Below are positions 12,601 through 20,900 of a stretch of DNA of 64,000 nt, piece by piece. The first letter of the stretch is position 1, and the number at the start of each line of letters is the position of its first letter. A program made the translations under genes and the position numbers. The notes beneath the pieces are model-generated. The model worked only from the letters and a program-made list of their open reading frames with translations, was not told where the DNA came from and made no database searches. Origin of the DNA: Asterias amurensis (lineage: Eukaryota > Echinodermata > Asteroidea > Forcipulatida > Asteriidae); NCBI RefSeq assembly GCF_032118995.1, contig NC_092651.1, positions 12,673,285-12,737,284 of the forward strand, given 5' to 3'.

Positions 12601-15600
12601 TCCAGGTTAGGAATTTTATTGAATGGAATTGACTTTGTTTTATATTGCCAGATCGTAATGAATGTGAGGAGGCAACACCTTGTGAGGGATCGTGCGTTAA
12701 TACTGAAGGTTCCTATCGATGTAGCTGTCCACAGTCTGGGTACCGACTCGCACAGGATGGACACAGTTGTGAAGGTTGGTATTTAACTGAACAGTGTGTA
12801 TTCCGTTAACCTGACTACATTATTGTAAAAATGCATCATGATTGAAATGAATTGAGGTCTTTCAATGGGCACACCGTTTACGCAATTTAATGGTGAAGAA
12901 CCATAACTAATGTTTTATAGATGGTTGGTGTAAACAAAATCATCAAAATGTTACGTAATAAGCGGAAAATGATTAAAAAACCAAAAGCGGTGAAAGGCCA
13001 GCGTATACGTGTTTCCAGCCGTTGCAACTTTAAAATCTTCGTGACACTGTCGCACAATGTTGTCATCTATTAGAAAGGCTCAATAATAACAGGGAAAGTG
13101 TTGGTAATTGTTCTTTCTCAGTTGCATGTGAGAGATATCTACCACCAAACAACGGCTACCAATTATCATGTAACACCACGGACAACAGGATTGATACAGT
13201 GTGTAATCTGACGTGCAGTGAAGGCTACGAACTGGAAGGTCGCTTACAGATATGGTGTCACTTGAATGAGGACAGACAACTAGGAGAGTGGTCTACCACG
13301 GGTGTTGGTAGATGTAATGGTACAAAGTTTACTCCCTATAATTAAGCAAATGACGATAAACTGGAAAATTCTGTGGCAGGCATAACATCATTATGTCTTT
13401 CTTCATTTAGTGAAGAATAGCATGGTTTAGATGTTGAGGAACACACCTTGTTTGATGCATTACTCCGCTGTCAGAGTTCACATGCACCTCGGCAGAGACT
13501 TGAACCCACGACCTTTAACATTCAATACCACTTAGTTATGACTAGATGACCAATAGACCAATGGGTACTACAAACATTTCCAATAACTTCTTATGTTTCC
13601 TCCAGCCAAGACCTGTCCCATCTTGATCGCGGAAACCCATACGAGGATCGTACCGCCAGACTGTATGGAACGCCAGTTGGACTATAAATCCCAATGCTTC
13701 TTCGAATGCGACTGCGGGTTCCAGTTAAGAGGGGTTAGTTCCAGAACATGTCAAGCAGATGGTACTTGGTCAGACACATCAGTGCAAAACACATGCATCG
13801 GTAAGTCAAAGAACAGTCGGTTTCCTCATTGCTCATTTTTGTTTTTGCATTGTTTTTAAAAATGTTGTTTTTAACCATCAGATGTTGAGCCTCCAGAATT
13901 CATCACTTGTCCCGGTGACATTTCCCTCCCGACCGATCTGAATGAGAACTTTGCTACTAACCCTGCAAACTGGGACCAACCTGAGGCAAGGGACAATGAT
14001 GGAGAGCCGGTCATCGAGGCGTCACTGTCCGCTACGCAGCAGCGGTTCTACCTGGATGAAGTAACGGTCATCACCTACACAGCGCGTGATGAGACCGGAC
14101 TCGAAAACACATGTACTTTCAGTGTTACAGTCAAAGGTATCATCACAAATTGCATCACATCTTTAACAACTATAAGATGTAGAATGGTATTTCTTTTTCT
14201 CTTGTGGCATTTGTTAGTATGACAATTTAGGAAATTTACACTGTGCAGTCTGAGCTATCTAAGCAAAAGTGTTTGTTCAGAATAACTTGAGTAATTTCGG
14301 CCATTCTAATTTCTAGATGAGGAGCCACCACAAGTTATCAACTGCCCAAACTCCATGGCAGTAAAGACCGACAATCGTCTAGCCGTTGTCCACTGGGAAG
14401 AGCCGGTGTTCCAGGATAACTCTGGGCATGACGCCTCGGTCATCTCCAACCGTCCGTCCGGGTCCACGTTCTTCTTTGGTCAACCAGAGAGTATTTGGTA
14501 TATAGCAGAGGACCAAGCTGGTAATACTGCACGGTGTGAGTTCACCGTGTCTGAGGAAGGTAATGCTTACTAATAGGAATATCAAGCAGTAGTTTATCAG
14601 GGAAGTAGACGATGTGCATCCTCAAAATTATTATTACCATAAAACGAGACATCGGCATCTGAGTTTGAGGTCTTGAAATCAAGCATCTGAAAGCACACAA
14701 CTTGTGCAACAAGGGCGTTTTTTCTTCCATTATTCTGTGTAACTTCGACGACCAATGAACTCAAATTTTCACAGGTTTGTTATTTAATGCATATGTTGAG
14801 ATACACAAAGTGAGAAGACTGGTCTTTGACAGTTGCCAAAGGTGTCCAGTGTCGTTAAGATGTCAATGGCTATAGTTTTAACCACTATTGGTAAGCCATG
14901 ATGATACATTTTTCAAATTGTTTTAAGATTTGGAGCCTCCTGAATTCATCACCTGCCCGAAGGACATTGTGCTCCCCACTAATCTCCATGAAAACTTTAC
15001 CACAACGACCTGGGACAGACCTGAGGCACGAGACAATCTTGGAACACCGACCATCGAGGCTTCCCCCTCGGCTGCCAAGGAGTGGTTTTATCTGGATGAA
15101 GTAACGGTGGTCACGTATACAGCACGAGATAGGTCCGGACTCGAAAACACATGTACTTTCAGTGTTACAGTCCAAGGTATCAGTACAAATAATTGCTTCA
15201 CATCAACAATAATCTCAAAATGTAAACAGTTTTTTTCACATAAATAGAACAATTTTGGACATGACAAAACAAAATATATTTTGAAACCATGCACATGCAC
15301 ATTCAGCATTACGGTCACAGGTATATCGTACTAAGACAAAGCCTTTACAATACCACATAGACCCTCTTGCAGATGACATAGAACAAAATAGTTATAAGAA
15401 GTTATAAGAAATTATAAGAAGTTCATCAGGCTGGTAAATATCAACTTAGCAAATGAATTTTCTACAAAACATACCCAAAACGGTTTTACTAATCTATAAC
15501 CGTTGGCTGTTTACAAATTTAATTACATAATCAATTAAACCTTAAGTTTCTATAATAAACACGATATTAAATGTTGTTTATTTTAGATGAAGAGCCACCA

Positions 15601-15843
15601 CAGGTAGTCAGATGCCCGGGTTCCATGGCGATAAAGACCGAGGGCAGTTCTGAAATTGTCCATTGGGAAGAGCCAGTCTTCCAGGATAACTCCGGGAAAG
15701 AAGTGACGGTCATCAATTCAGACTTATCGTCCGGGTTCACTTTCTTTTGTGGCCTGATGGAAACTGTTTATTACATCGCAGAGGACCAAGCTGGTAATAA
15801 AGCGATTTGTGAGTTTACCGTGGATGTAATGTGTATGAATTAG
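3589..15843 (+). CDS. Gene 2: secreted sushi/EGF/HYR multidomain protein (18 exons, about 1144 aa)
   Basis: Eighteen exons join in one frame: 3589-3667, 5352-5549, 6478-6834, 6981-7406, 7715-7831, 8282-8410, 8744-8869, 9279-9392, 9894-10025, 10816-10929, 11522-11644, 12652-12774, 13122-13319, 13606-13800, 13882-14136, 14317-14559, 14928-15176, 15587-15843. All introns are GT-AG and phase 1. Domain order by residue is: signal peptide 1-26, CCP 27-92, two CCP 93-211, two CCP with a Gln-rich linker 212-353, eight EGF-type domains 354-679, CCP 680-745 and 746-810, and HYR 811-895, 896-976, 977-1059 and 1060-1144. There is no transmembrane or GPI-like tail, so the product is probably secreted into matrix or coelomic fluid. 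The CCP+EGF+HYR mix resembles polydom/hyalin-like proteins, but I recognise no direct orthologue. The least certain exon is 6478-6834, whose first CCP lacks a Cys. Confidence 0.83.
4011..4410 (+). repeat. Tandem duplication in intron 1 carrying GGGTCA/TGACCC motifs
   Basis: Two copies of about 185 bases (about 4011-4196 and 4226-4410). Each contains GGTCAGAATTGACCC and TGACCCACATCTGGGTCA. Gene 3 intron 1 (18146-18202) has related motifs. Confidence 0.7.
4655..5028. repeat. TTAA-flanked palindromic element, family A
   Basis: Runs from TTAAAGGCAATGTACACTAT to AGTGTCCGGTGTCTTTAA within intron 1 of gene 2. It carries the internal GAGACCTCAGAATT / AATTTTGAGGTCTC hairpin typical of the family. Confidence 0.75.
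5352..5549 (+). CDS. Gene 2 exon 2: sushi (CCP) domain
   Basis: Encodes NPCPSPPELENGAS, FYRCNPGYTM, IRCMDGQW and PVCSG. These give the four CCP cysteines and the conserved Trp. Phase 1 at both ends; acceptor CCGAAG, donor GTAAGA. Confidence 0.88.
5657..6002. repeat. TTAA-flanked palindromic element, GGTACACG family
   Basis: Starts TTAAAGGGAAGGTACACGTT and ends AACGTGTACCCTCCCTTTAA, near-perfect terminal inverted repeats with TTAA at both outer ends. Sister copy at 57085-57449. Confidence 0.78.
6035..6349 (+). repeat. Local tandem repeat ending in a perfect 26-bp hairpin
   Basis: Two copies of about 130 bases (about 6035-6170 and 6171-6300), each with GCTTTTCAATGTA and TTTTGAAAACGGG. The second runs into an inverted repeat: arms 6292-6317 and 6324-6349 are exact complements around a 6-base loop. 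Confidence 0.75.
6478..6834 (+). CDS. Gene 2 exon 3: two sushi domains, the first atypical
   Basis: Acceptor AACGAG, donor GTAAGT, 119 codons, phase 1 at both ends. The second half is a full CCP (GSCPDPPIIPNAR, ISYTCATGF, LQCNSDGQW, AVCA). The first half has GTVFEVNCYAGFEPEG, IYCDGARW and PRC but no first cysteine upstream. The exact 5' boundary is the weakest in the gene. Confidence 0.68.
6981..7406 (+). CDS. Gene 2 exon 4: two sushi domains with Gln-rich linker
   Basis: First CCP: AGCRVPSVNAVTNG, LKMTCHPGYDL, LFCDGQRW, PTCRP. The linker QQQVPQQQTQQRDDGYP is low-complexity. Second CCP: TRCGNIPVVPNAR, RYICNPGYTLQ, VYCSGG, PHCYG. Acceptor AACCAG, donor GTAATT; 142 codons. Confidence 0.88.
7715..7831 (+). 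CDS. Gene 2 exon 5: EGF-like domain
   Basis: Encodes AQCGYENGGCQHVCTNT, VVCSCRDGYKL and KRCTG: six cysteines in EGF spacing, with the acceptor after a pyrimidine tract (TTTCAG). Phase 1 at both ends. Confidence 0.87.
7875..8238. repeat. TTAA-flanked palindromic element, family A
   Basis: Runs from TTAAAGACACTGGACACTAT to AGTGTCTACTGCCTTTAA, with an internal GAGACCTC...GAGGTCTC stem. It lies 43 bases after exon 5 and ends 43 bases before exon 6. Confidence 0.77.
8282..8410 (+). CDS. Gene 2 exon 6: calcium-binding EGF domain
   Basis: Begins DIDECASNRGRGACAHRCVN, the D-x-D/N-E-C calcium-binding consensus, and continues GGFQCECNHGHAI to SCTG. Six cysteines; 43 codons; phase 1. Confidence 0.88.
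8744..8869 (+). CDS. Gene 2 exon 7: EGF-like domain
   Basis: Encodes SCSCGTYGHCVEARG, FCRCNDGYQQ and SCERG: six cysteines. Acceptor ATAAAG, donor GTAAAT, phase 1. It lacks the calcium-binding prefix, alternating with the cbEGF exons. Confidence 0.8.
9018..9185 (+). repeat. tRNA-derived SINE fragment
   Basis: Contains a B-box-like GGTTCTAATCC, then CCGAGTAATATGCATAGTGA and a T run. The same order appears inverted at 39668-39792 (GAGCAATATGCCTGTGATTT on the minus strand). Confidence 0.5.
9279..9392 (+). CDS. Gene 2 exon 8: EGF-like domain
   Basis: Encodes QCSCGTGSISCWEGNGERIC, then TCRTGYQQSGNGCVG. It is closely related to the EGF-like ends of gene 3 exons 9 and 14 (GENGERNCTCRTGYRKSGDR type). 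Phase 1 at both ends. Confidence 0.85.
9422..9793. repeat. Palindromic element, family A
   Basis: Starts AAAGGCACTGGACACTAGTA and ends AAGGTGTCCAGTGCCTTCC. The outer TTAA is degraded on both sides. Confidence 0.7.
9894..10025 (+). CDS. Gene 2 exon 9: calcium-binding EGF domain
   Basis: DINECQENGGLGDCKKACAN, GSYRCYCPG, RTCRG: six cysteines with the cbEGF prefix and the aromatic-containing GSYRC motif. 44 codons; donor GTTAGC. Confidence 0.88.
10062..10690. repeat. Dispersed repeat fragment in intron 9
   Basis: Non-exonic stretch with a small hairpin CGATCAG...CTGATCG at 10514-10533 followed by AAACGTCGAGTT, and the phrase CACATGGTGTTACCGCAAACC. Related phrases recur at about 59932-59953 and 60190-60212. 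Family not identified; no coding domain recognised. Confidence 0.35.
10816..10929 (+). CDS. Gene 2 exon 10: EGF-like domain
   Basis: ERPCSCGIGSTGCSQPNGRK, ICTCAEGYKRSQ, SCVG: six cysteines, phase 1. Same sub-type as exon 8 (CSCG start). Confidence 0.86.
   Translation, partial: NVHVPVVLDQLAVLSPTGGRSVHALKDINAVKQKTVV
11485..11938 (+). repeat. Exon-containing tandem duplicate, copy 1
   Basis: This block of about 450 bases (GAATTTTATTGAATGGAATT onward, exon 11, and about 290 bases of intron to CTGTCGCACAATGTTGT) recurs at about 12611-13063 with only scattered substitutions. Confidence 0.85.
11522..11644 (+). CDS. Gene 2 exon 11: calcium-binding EGF domain
   Basis: DRNECEEATPCEGSCVNTEG, then SYRCSCPQSGYRLAQDVHSC. 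Six cysteines with the D-x-N-E-C prefix. Exon 12 is an almost exact copy. Confidence 0.88.
12274..12519. repeat. Palindromic element, GGGCCcAATTTC family
   Basis: The left end GGGCCCAATTTCAAAGAGCT and the right end AGCTCTATGAAATTGGGCC are inverted, as are the internal GCTTAGCA and TGCTAAGC blocks. Related copies lie in the 3' UTR of all three array genes and at about 45400-45620. Confidence 0.75.
12611..13063 (+). repeat. Exon-containing tandem duplicate, copy 2
   Basis: Second copy of the block around exon 11, separated from the first by about 670 bases that include the palindromic element at 12274-12519. Confidence 0.85.
12652..12774 (+). CDS. Gene 2 exon 12: calcium-binding EGF domain (duplicate of exon 11)
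   Basis: Same 41 codons as exon 11 except a Val-to-Gly change (DVHSC versus DGHSC), with a few silent changes. Splice sites and phase are kept, so the duplicate adds one EGF without disrupting the frame. Confidence 0.87.
13122..13319 (+). CDS. Gene 2 exon 13: six-Cys sushi domain
   Basis: VACERYLPPNNGYQLSCNTT, VCNLTCSEGYELEG, IWCHLN, GEW, GRCNG: a CCP with two extra cysteines. Gene 3 exon 15 is its close paralogue. Confidence 0.88.
13437..13592 (-). repeat. tRNA-derived SINE fragment
   Basis: The minus strand carries the B-box-like TCGTGGGTTCAAGTCTCTGC. The same insertion is in gene 3 (31455-31626) in the same intron, so it is older than the gene duplication. Confidence 0.5.
13606..13800 (+). 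CDS. Gene 2 exon 14: seven-Cys sushi domain
   Basis: AKTCPILIAETHTRIVPPDC, QCFFECDCGFQLRG, RTCQADGTWSD, NTCIG. Seven cysteines leave one apparently unpaired; gene 3 exon 16 conserves all seven. Confidence 0.88.
13882..14136 (+). CDS. Gene 2 exon 15: HYR domain
   Basis: DVEPPEFITCPGDISLPTDL, NWDQPEARDN, VTVITYTARDETGLENTCTF, SVTVKG. The two conserved HYR cysteines and the T-A-x-D core are present. 85 codons, phase 1. Confidence 0.9.
14317..14559 (+). CDS. Gene 2 exon 16: HYR domain
   Basis: DEEPPQVINCPNSMAVK, VHWEEPVFQDNSG, IWYIAEDQAGNTARCEFTVS. 81 codons. Same as the partial first exon of gene 1. Confidence 0.9.
14617..14858. repeat. Shortened family A element in intron 16
   Basis: Retains CATAAAACGAGACATCGGCA through GTGTCCAGTGTCGTTAA. 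It matches the fuller copy at 197-469 but has lost its left end. Confidence 0.6.
14928..15176 (+). CDS. Gene 2 exon 17: HYR domain with a converted 3' end
   Basis: DLEPPEFITCPKDIVLPTNL, WDRPEARDN, VTVVTYTARDRSGLENTCTF, SVTVQG. The last 35 or so bases and the start of the next intron match exon 15, not the paralogous exons of genes 1 and 3 (LQSTCTFSITVTG). The expected original tail lies unused at 15293-15320. Confidence 0.87.
15293..15320 (+). pseudogene. Stranded exon end (relic of original gene 2 exon 17)
   Basis: CATGCACATTCAGCATTACG and its GTCACAG|GTATATCG donor equal the last bases of the homologous exons in genes 1 and 3. Here the piece sits in the intron with no exon body in front of it. 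Confidence 0.8.
15587..15843 (+). CDS. Gene 2 terminal exon 18: HYR domain and stop
   Basis: DEEPPQVVRCPGSMAIKTEG, HWEEPVFQDNSG, YYIAEDQAGNKAICEFTVD, VMCMN and TAG at 15841-15843. 257 bases, as in genes 1 and 3. Confidence 0.9.
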
Positions 15844-16850
15844 CAAGCACTGGAATAGTGGTCTGACTTGATTAAGTATACTAAGAAGACAGGGTACATG
15901 TCTGAATTGTGCGTATAATGGTCTGCCTTCGTATGGTAGGAATACAGGGTACAAGACTGCTTGTGATAAAAAGATAAATAATTGTAAGTAAATACAACTG
16001 TTTAAGATCAACCTGACAGCTCACTTATTAACAGTTGATACAATATCAGTTAATCTTCCAGAGAACTATTGAGTGTCTGTCAAAGATTAAAGTCCGGTAT
16101 TCACTGTGACCATTAAATAAGTACATTAAACAGTTAAGTTTATCATGCATGCTGTGAGGTATTTCTATTATGTTCGGTATTACCAACTCAATACACTTTT
16201 AGTTTAACAAACTGTAGTGATTATGTGAACATTAGTAATTACGAGGCTTAACTTTACCTGTGTTTACACACGTAACCTGGGCCTAATTTCATAAAGCTGT
16301 TTAGCAGAAAATACTGCTATGCAAATTTCTTTGGAAGAAATTAGTCGGGTACCAGTCGCAGCTAATACTTCAAAGACACTTGACACTGTTGGTAATTGTC
16401 AAAGACTAGTCTTCACAGTTGGTGTATCTCAAGATATGCATAAAATAACAAACCTGTGAAAATTTGAGCTCAATCGGTCGTCGAAAAAACACCCTTGTCG
16501 CACCACGGTCACACGAAGTTGTGTGCTTTCAGATGCTTGATTTCGAGACTTCAAATTCTAAATCTGAGGTCTCGAAATCAAATTCGTGGATAATTACTTC
16601 TTTCTCGAAAACTAGGTCACTTCAGAGGGAGCTGTTTCTCACAATGTTTTATACTATCAACCTCTCCCCATTACTCGTAAACAAGAAAGGTTTTATGATG
16701 ATAATTATTTTGAGTAATTACCAATAGTGTCCACTGCTTGGTATTGTGCGTACAGGTCGTATGAAGTTGGGCACAGGATGAAAACATCATCCGAGTTGTA
16801 AATACGTATCCTGTATAAATATGTTTCAATAAACAAATAAATAAATAAAG
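15844..16850 (+). other. Gene 2 3' UTR and poly(A) region
   Basis: Aligns with the sequence after the stops of genes 1 and 3. It contains a CTTAGCA-type repeat (about 16278-16365), a family A element (16369-16738) and overlapping AATAAA hexamers at 16828-16849, just before the block shared with the other two genes. Confidence 0.6.
16369..16738. repeat. Palindromic element, family A, in gene 2 3' region
   Basis: Starts CTTCAAAGACACTTGACACT and ends CCAATAGTGTCCACTGCTTG. Genes 1 and 3 lack it at this site, so it inserted after the duplication. Confidence 0.7.
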
Positions 16851-17882
16851 CTAAGTTTTGATTCGGAGATATCATGTTGTGAAGTTTAGTTTTCTCTTTT
16901 TCTCCGGGACTCATTTATTATTGCCGTAACATGAGAGTATCCACACAACAGGGAAATGCTATGGGAGTAATTGAAACCAAAAGATATATCCCCCGACAGA
17001 CTGTTAGATAAACAACAATGCGATAACTGGAATTAAAACTGATGTTCATAAAATGGACACAAAGAAAATGTGAACCTATGATTGTGGCTGTGCACAGGTT
17101 AACTCGCATTGAGTTTACAGCAGAAAAACCGTTGACAATCATTGACGGGTTCATTGGCATAAGCTGGACCCTCTTTTTTCTCCCTCTTTTTTTTTAGGGG
17201 GGGGGGGCTGTGGATAAGACATGTTGAGGGAGGGCTACTTTTTGTCTAAGCATTCATTGGTTCTTGAACCTCATTTGGAAGCCTAGGGGCCAAGGGTCGT
17301 GAGAGTGATGGGATACCCCCCCCCCCCACCCCCTTGCACGGGTAAGCCATTTTTCAGGTGAGTAGTTGGTTGGTAGGCCGGATGGGGGTCTTCATTAACG
17401 TGACGTTGCATCTTCAATCCAAGACGCGATTAATGGCTCTTAAAAATGATTTCATTGACATTTTAATCAATTAGGGATAAGGGTTAGGGTAGGGGGAAGT
17501 TTTTATGCTCATAACTATTTTGAGTAGTATTACCAATAGTGTCCAGTGCCTTAAAAGCCCTTGACTGGAACTGGAAAGCAATTAGGATTCCATGAAGGTG
17601 AAGGGTCAAAACTTTGGTTTCGTTTTGGAATTCACAGTGTTTACAGATGTTGAAACACATTATTATTGCCTTTTGAATGATCGCCCAGACTGATCGCACA
17701 TGACCTTGCAATGTTGCCAAACAGATATACGTGCTGCCAATCAGTGTATACTGATATGTTAGCGAGGTGAGTGGAAGTGAATCATACGGAGTACTGAGCA
17801 GGCACCGAGCTGCTGCTACAACGAGTTGCCAAAACTAAACTACAGTGTGTACACTTGAAATCAATAAGAGTTTCAAGTCACC
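16851..17882 (+). promoter_or_regulatory. Intergenic spacer and gene 3 upstream region
   Basis: The first part (16851-17510) is unique AT-rich sequence with T- and G-run tracts near 17188-17210 and a C run near 17317-17327. From about 17540 it matches the gene 2 upstream region (GGATTCCATGAAGGTGAAGG, GAGCTGCTGCTA, CAAGTCACCATGACG). This is the probable promoter and 5' UTR; the core promoter is not identifiable. Confidence 0.45.
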
Positions 17883-17955
17883 ATGACGGCATGTATTATT
17901 CTTGCGATCGTGACTATGGTGTGTCTTGTGATATTACCAGCCTCCACAATCACCG
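17883..17955 (+). CDS. Gene 3 exon 1: signal peptide
   Basis: MTACIILAIVTMVCLVILPA followed by STIT: a strongly hydrophobic core. Same start context (AGTCACCATGACG) as gene 2; donor GTAAAT at phase 1. Confidence 0.85.
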
Positions 17956-20900
17956 GTAAATAAGTCATTCTTTTAATATTAAACCCGTTCGTTGATTCAT
18001 GTAACGACTGTTCTGTTAAACTTTATACGAATTTTAATTTTCCCAAGTTTTATTTTCCCTGTGGTAGCCAACCATGAGTCACGTCCCAGCACGGGATAAA
18101 GCAGCTGCAATGTATTTTGCAATACCTAATACCCTCTAAAAACGTCCGGGTCACAATTGACCCGGTTCCGAGTCCCGCTGCGCCTGACCCATTTCTGGGT
18201 CACCGGTACCCGGAGTCTGTGTCAAAATGACCCAGCATTCGTGCTGAACCCCTCTTTCAAACCGGTGTTCGAGTCAGCCTGATCCGGAAGAATATGGGTT
18301 AATTTTGAATCGTCTGGAGTTCGTACTTATGGTTACAAATAACGAGGGGTGGAGAGAGAGCCTTAACAACATTCGCGACTGTGATTCAAAGTGCAATAAT
18401 TTGTCACACCTGTTTTTGTCTTTCTTCAGCTGTAACGTGTCCCGTTTTGCCCTCCTTACGTAATGGTGAAATTGTACCTGCAAGTTGTGGAGAGAGGCGG
18501 CAAAGGGTGAGGCGAGCCTGTGCGTTTAGCTGCGATCATGGATTTAGACTACAGGGGCCTTTGACTAAACTGTGTCAAACCACTGGAAACTGGTCCCCAT
18601 ACGAACTTGTTGCATGTGTTGGTAAGAAATTCAGTACTCGGGCACACTAGTCCACCAGTGTGACTCCATTTTCCATGTACTATTGTCACAGTGTTTGGGG
18701 GTTTATGTAGATTCCCTTTCAAGATGTTCCGAATTTAATCACCAAACGTTTGTTTCATCGGAGCCGGGGTAAATTTTAACAAAGGTCACGAGTCCGCAAG
18801 AGTCACATGGAGCAAACGACGTATACAGTTCTTCATGAAAATGGCAGACGAGCCTACATATTGTCTAAATGGACACACAGGAATGCGATTGATAACACAA
18901 ACACGATATACATTGTATCTCCTGGTACTAATCTTACAATAGCAAATTTCTAAGTGCTCATTAATTTTGTTTTGTTCATTTCATTTATTTTCTAGATGAC
19001 ATCCCTCCTGAAATAACCTGCCCAGAATCAATTGTGGAAAATGCCGAACCCGGACTCTCATCAGCCGAGGTCACGTGGGACATGCCAGTCTACAGTGATA
19101 ATGTAGACGGCACTGACGCCCTCACCGTCACTGTTCATCCAGCCGGACTCAAACCATCTCATCGATTTGAAATTGGATCTGTTCGTGTACGGTACACTGT
19201 TACGGACACCGCTGGCTTGAGTGCGGAGTGTTACTTTAAAGTGGTTGTTCTAGGTACGTTTGGAAAACAAAAAACTACAAATGATTCATCGAGTGACGCA
19301 TACATTTTCCTTTGTCTGAGATGCATTTCTGAGTATCTAGAACTAGCAAAAATGAAAAATTCAATTCCAAGCATAACATCAATATCATGACGCTCATGAA
19401 ACTCCGTCTTTGAAACAAATGCTCTATTCCTTAAAGACAGTGGACACTATTGGTAGATGTCAAAGACTAGTTTTCTCACTTGGTGTATCTCAACATATGC
19501 ATAAAATAACAAGCCTGTAAAAAGTTGAGCTCAATCGGTCGTCGAGGTTGCGAAATAATAATGAAAGAAAAAACACCCTTGTCTTTAAACTATCTCGGTT
19601 CAACATGAAATACGCAGCATCCATAGAACTAAACCTTCTTAGGAGTCTATTCACTTCCTAGGTGATAACAAGCAATAATAGTTTCCAAGTGTCTCGGATT
19701 GTACTACAGTAATAGTGAGAAATCCAGTGCAAATTTGGAAAGAAAAGTTCGGTGTGGGATGCAGGGGGCCCTTGATCTGATAAAATAATATTAATGGTAA
19801 TAATACACACTGTATCTACTGCTGCTAATCTTACAGCTGCACATTTTGTAGGTGATCATTTTGTTCATTTGATTTATAGATGTCATCCCTCCTGAAATAA
19901 CCTGTCCAGAACCAATTGTTAAAGCAGCCGAACCCGGACTCTCATCAGCCGAGGTCACGTGGGACATGCCAATCATCAGCGACAATTTGGACGACACAGA
20001 CGCCCTCACCGTCACCGTTCATCCAGCCGGACTCAATCCATCTAATCGATTTGAAATTGGAACTGTTCGTGTACGGTACACTGTTACGGATACATTTGAC
20101 TTGAGTGCGGAGTGTAGCTTTAAGGTGGTTATTATAGGTAAGTTTGGAGAGACGTACATGGCAGTTGCATACATTTTTGTCTGAGATGTATTTTTATAGC
20201 AAAAATTAAACAATTCGACCCCAATATAACATTAGGGCCACCGACAAATATACAACATCCTTTGCTATATGTACGAATCACTTCAAACTTAATCAATCCA
20301 AAGAACAACATGTACATTCACTTCCTAGGTGAAGAGAAGCAATTATGTTTTTAAAGTGATTAAATTGTACTACACTACAGTGAGAAAACTAGTGAAGCAT
20401 GAGCAAGGAGGTTGGTGTGGGATATCGATGCAGACGGCCCTTCCTCTGCCAGCCCTCCGTCCTCAAACTACCTTGACGTTTGCTGCTGATTGAAGTATAT
20501 AGACAGTGAATAATACGCCAAGTGGTGAAGCCGTATAGCCGCCGTCAAATGTTTTGTGTTCTTTAATTTCTTCTCTATATCCACCGATGGTCCTAAATGT
20601 CATCCAGGGTGTTTTGTTTCTGTTCAGACACACAGCCACCCACGGTAGAAAACTGTCCAGACGAAATACATGAAACGTCATCTGATAAGATCAGCACCGT
20701 GACCTGGGATGAACCACAGTTTGCTGACAACTCTAAAGGGGATCTCAATTTGACTCAAGTAAGACAATATGACTCGTTTGGTTATTGGAGAGGCGGTTTT
20801 TACTGATGGTAATCAGATAAACAACTTTTCTCTCCCCTATAACACGTCAGTGTAATATAATAACAGAGATTGGTATTAAAACGTCCAGGGATACAAAGCT

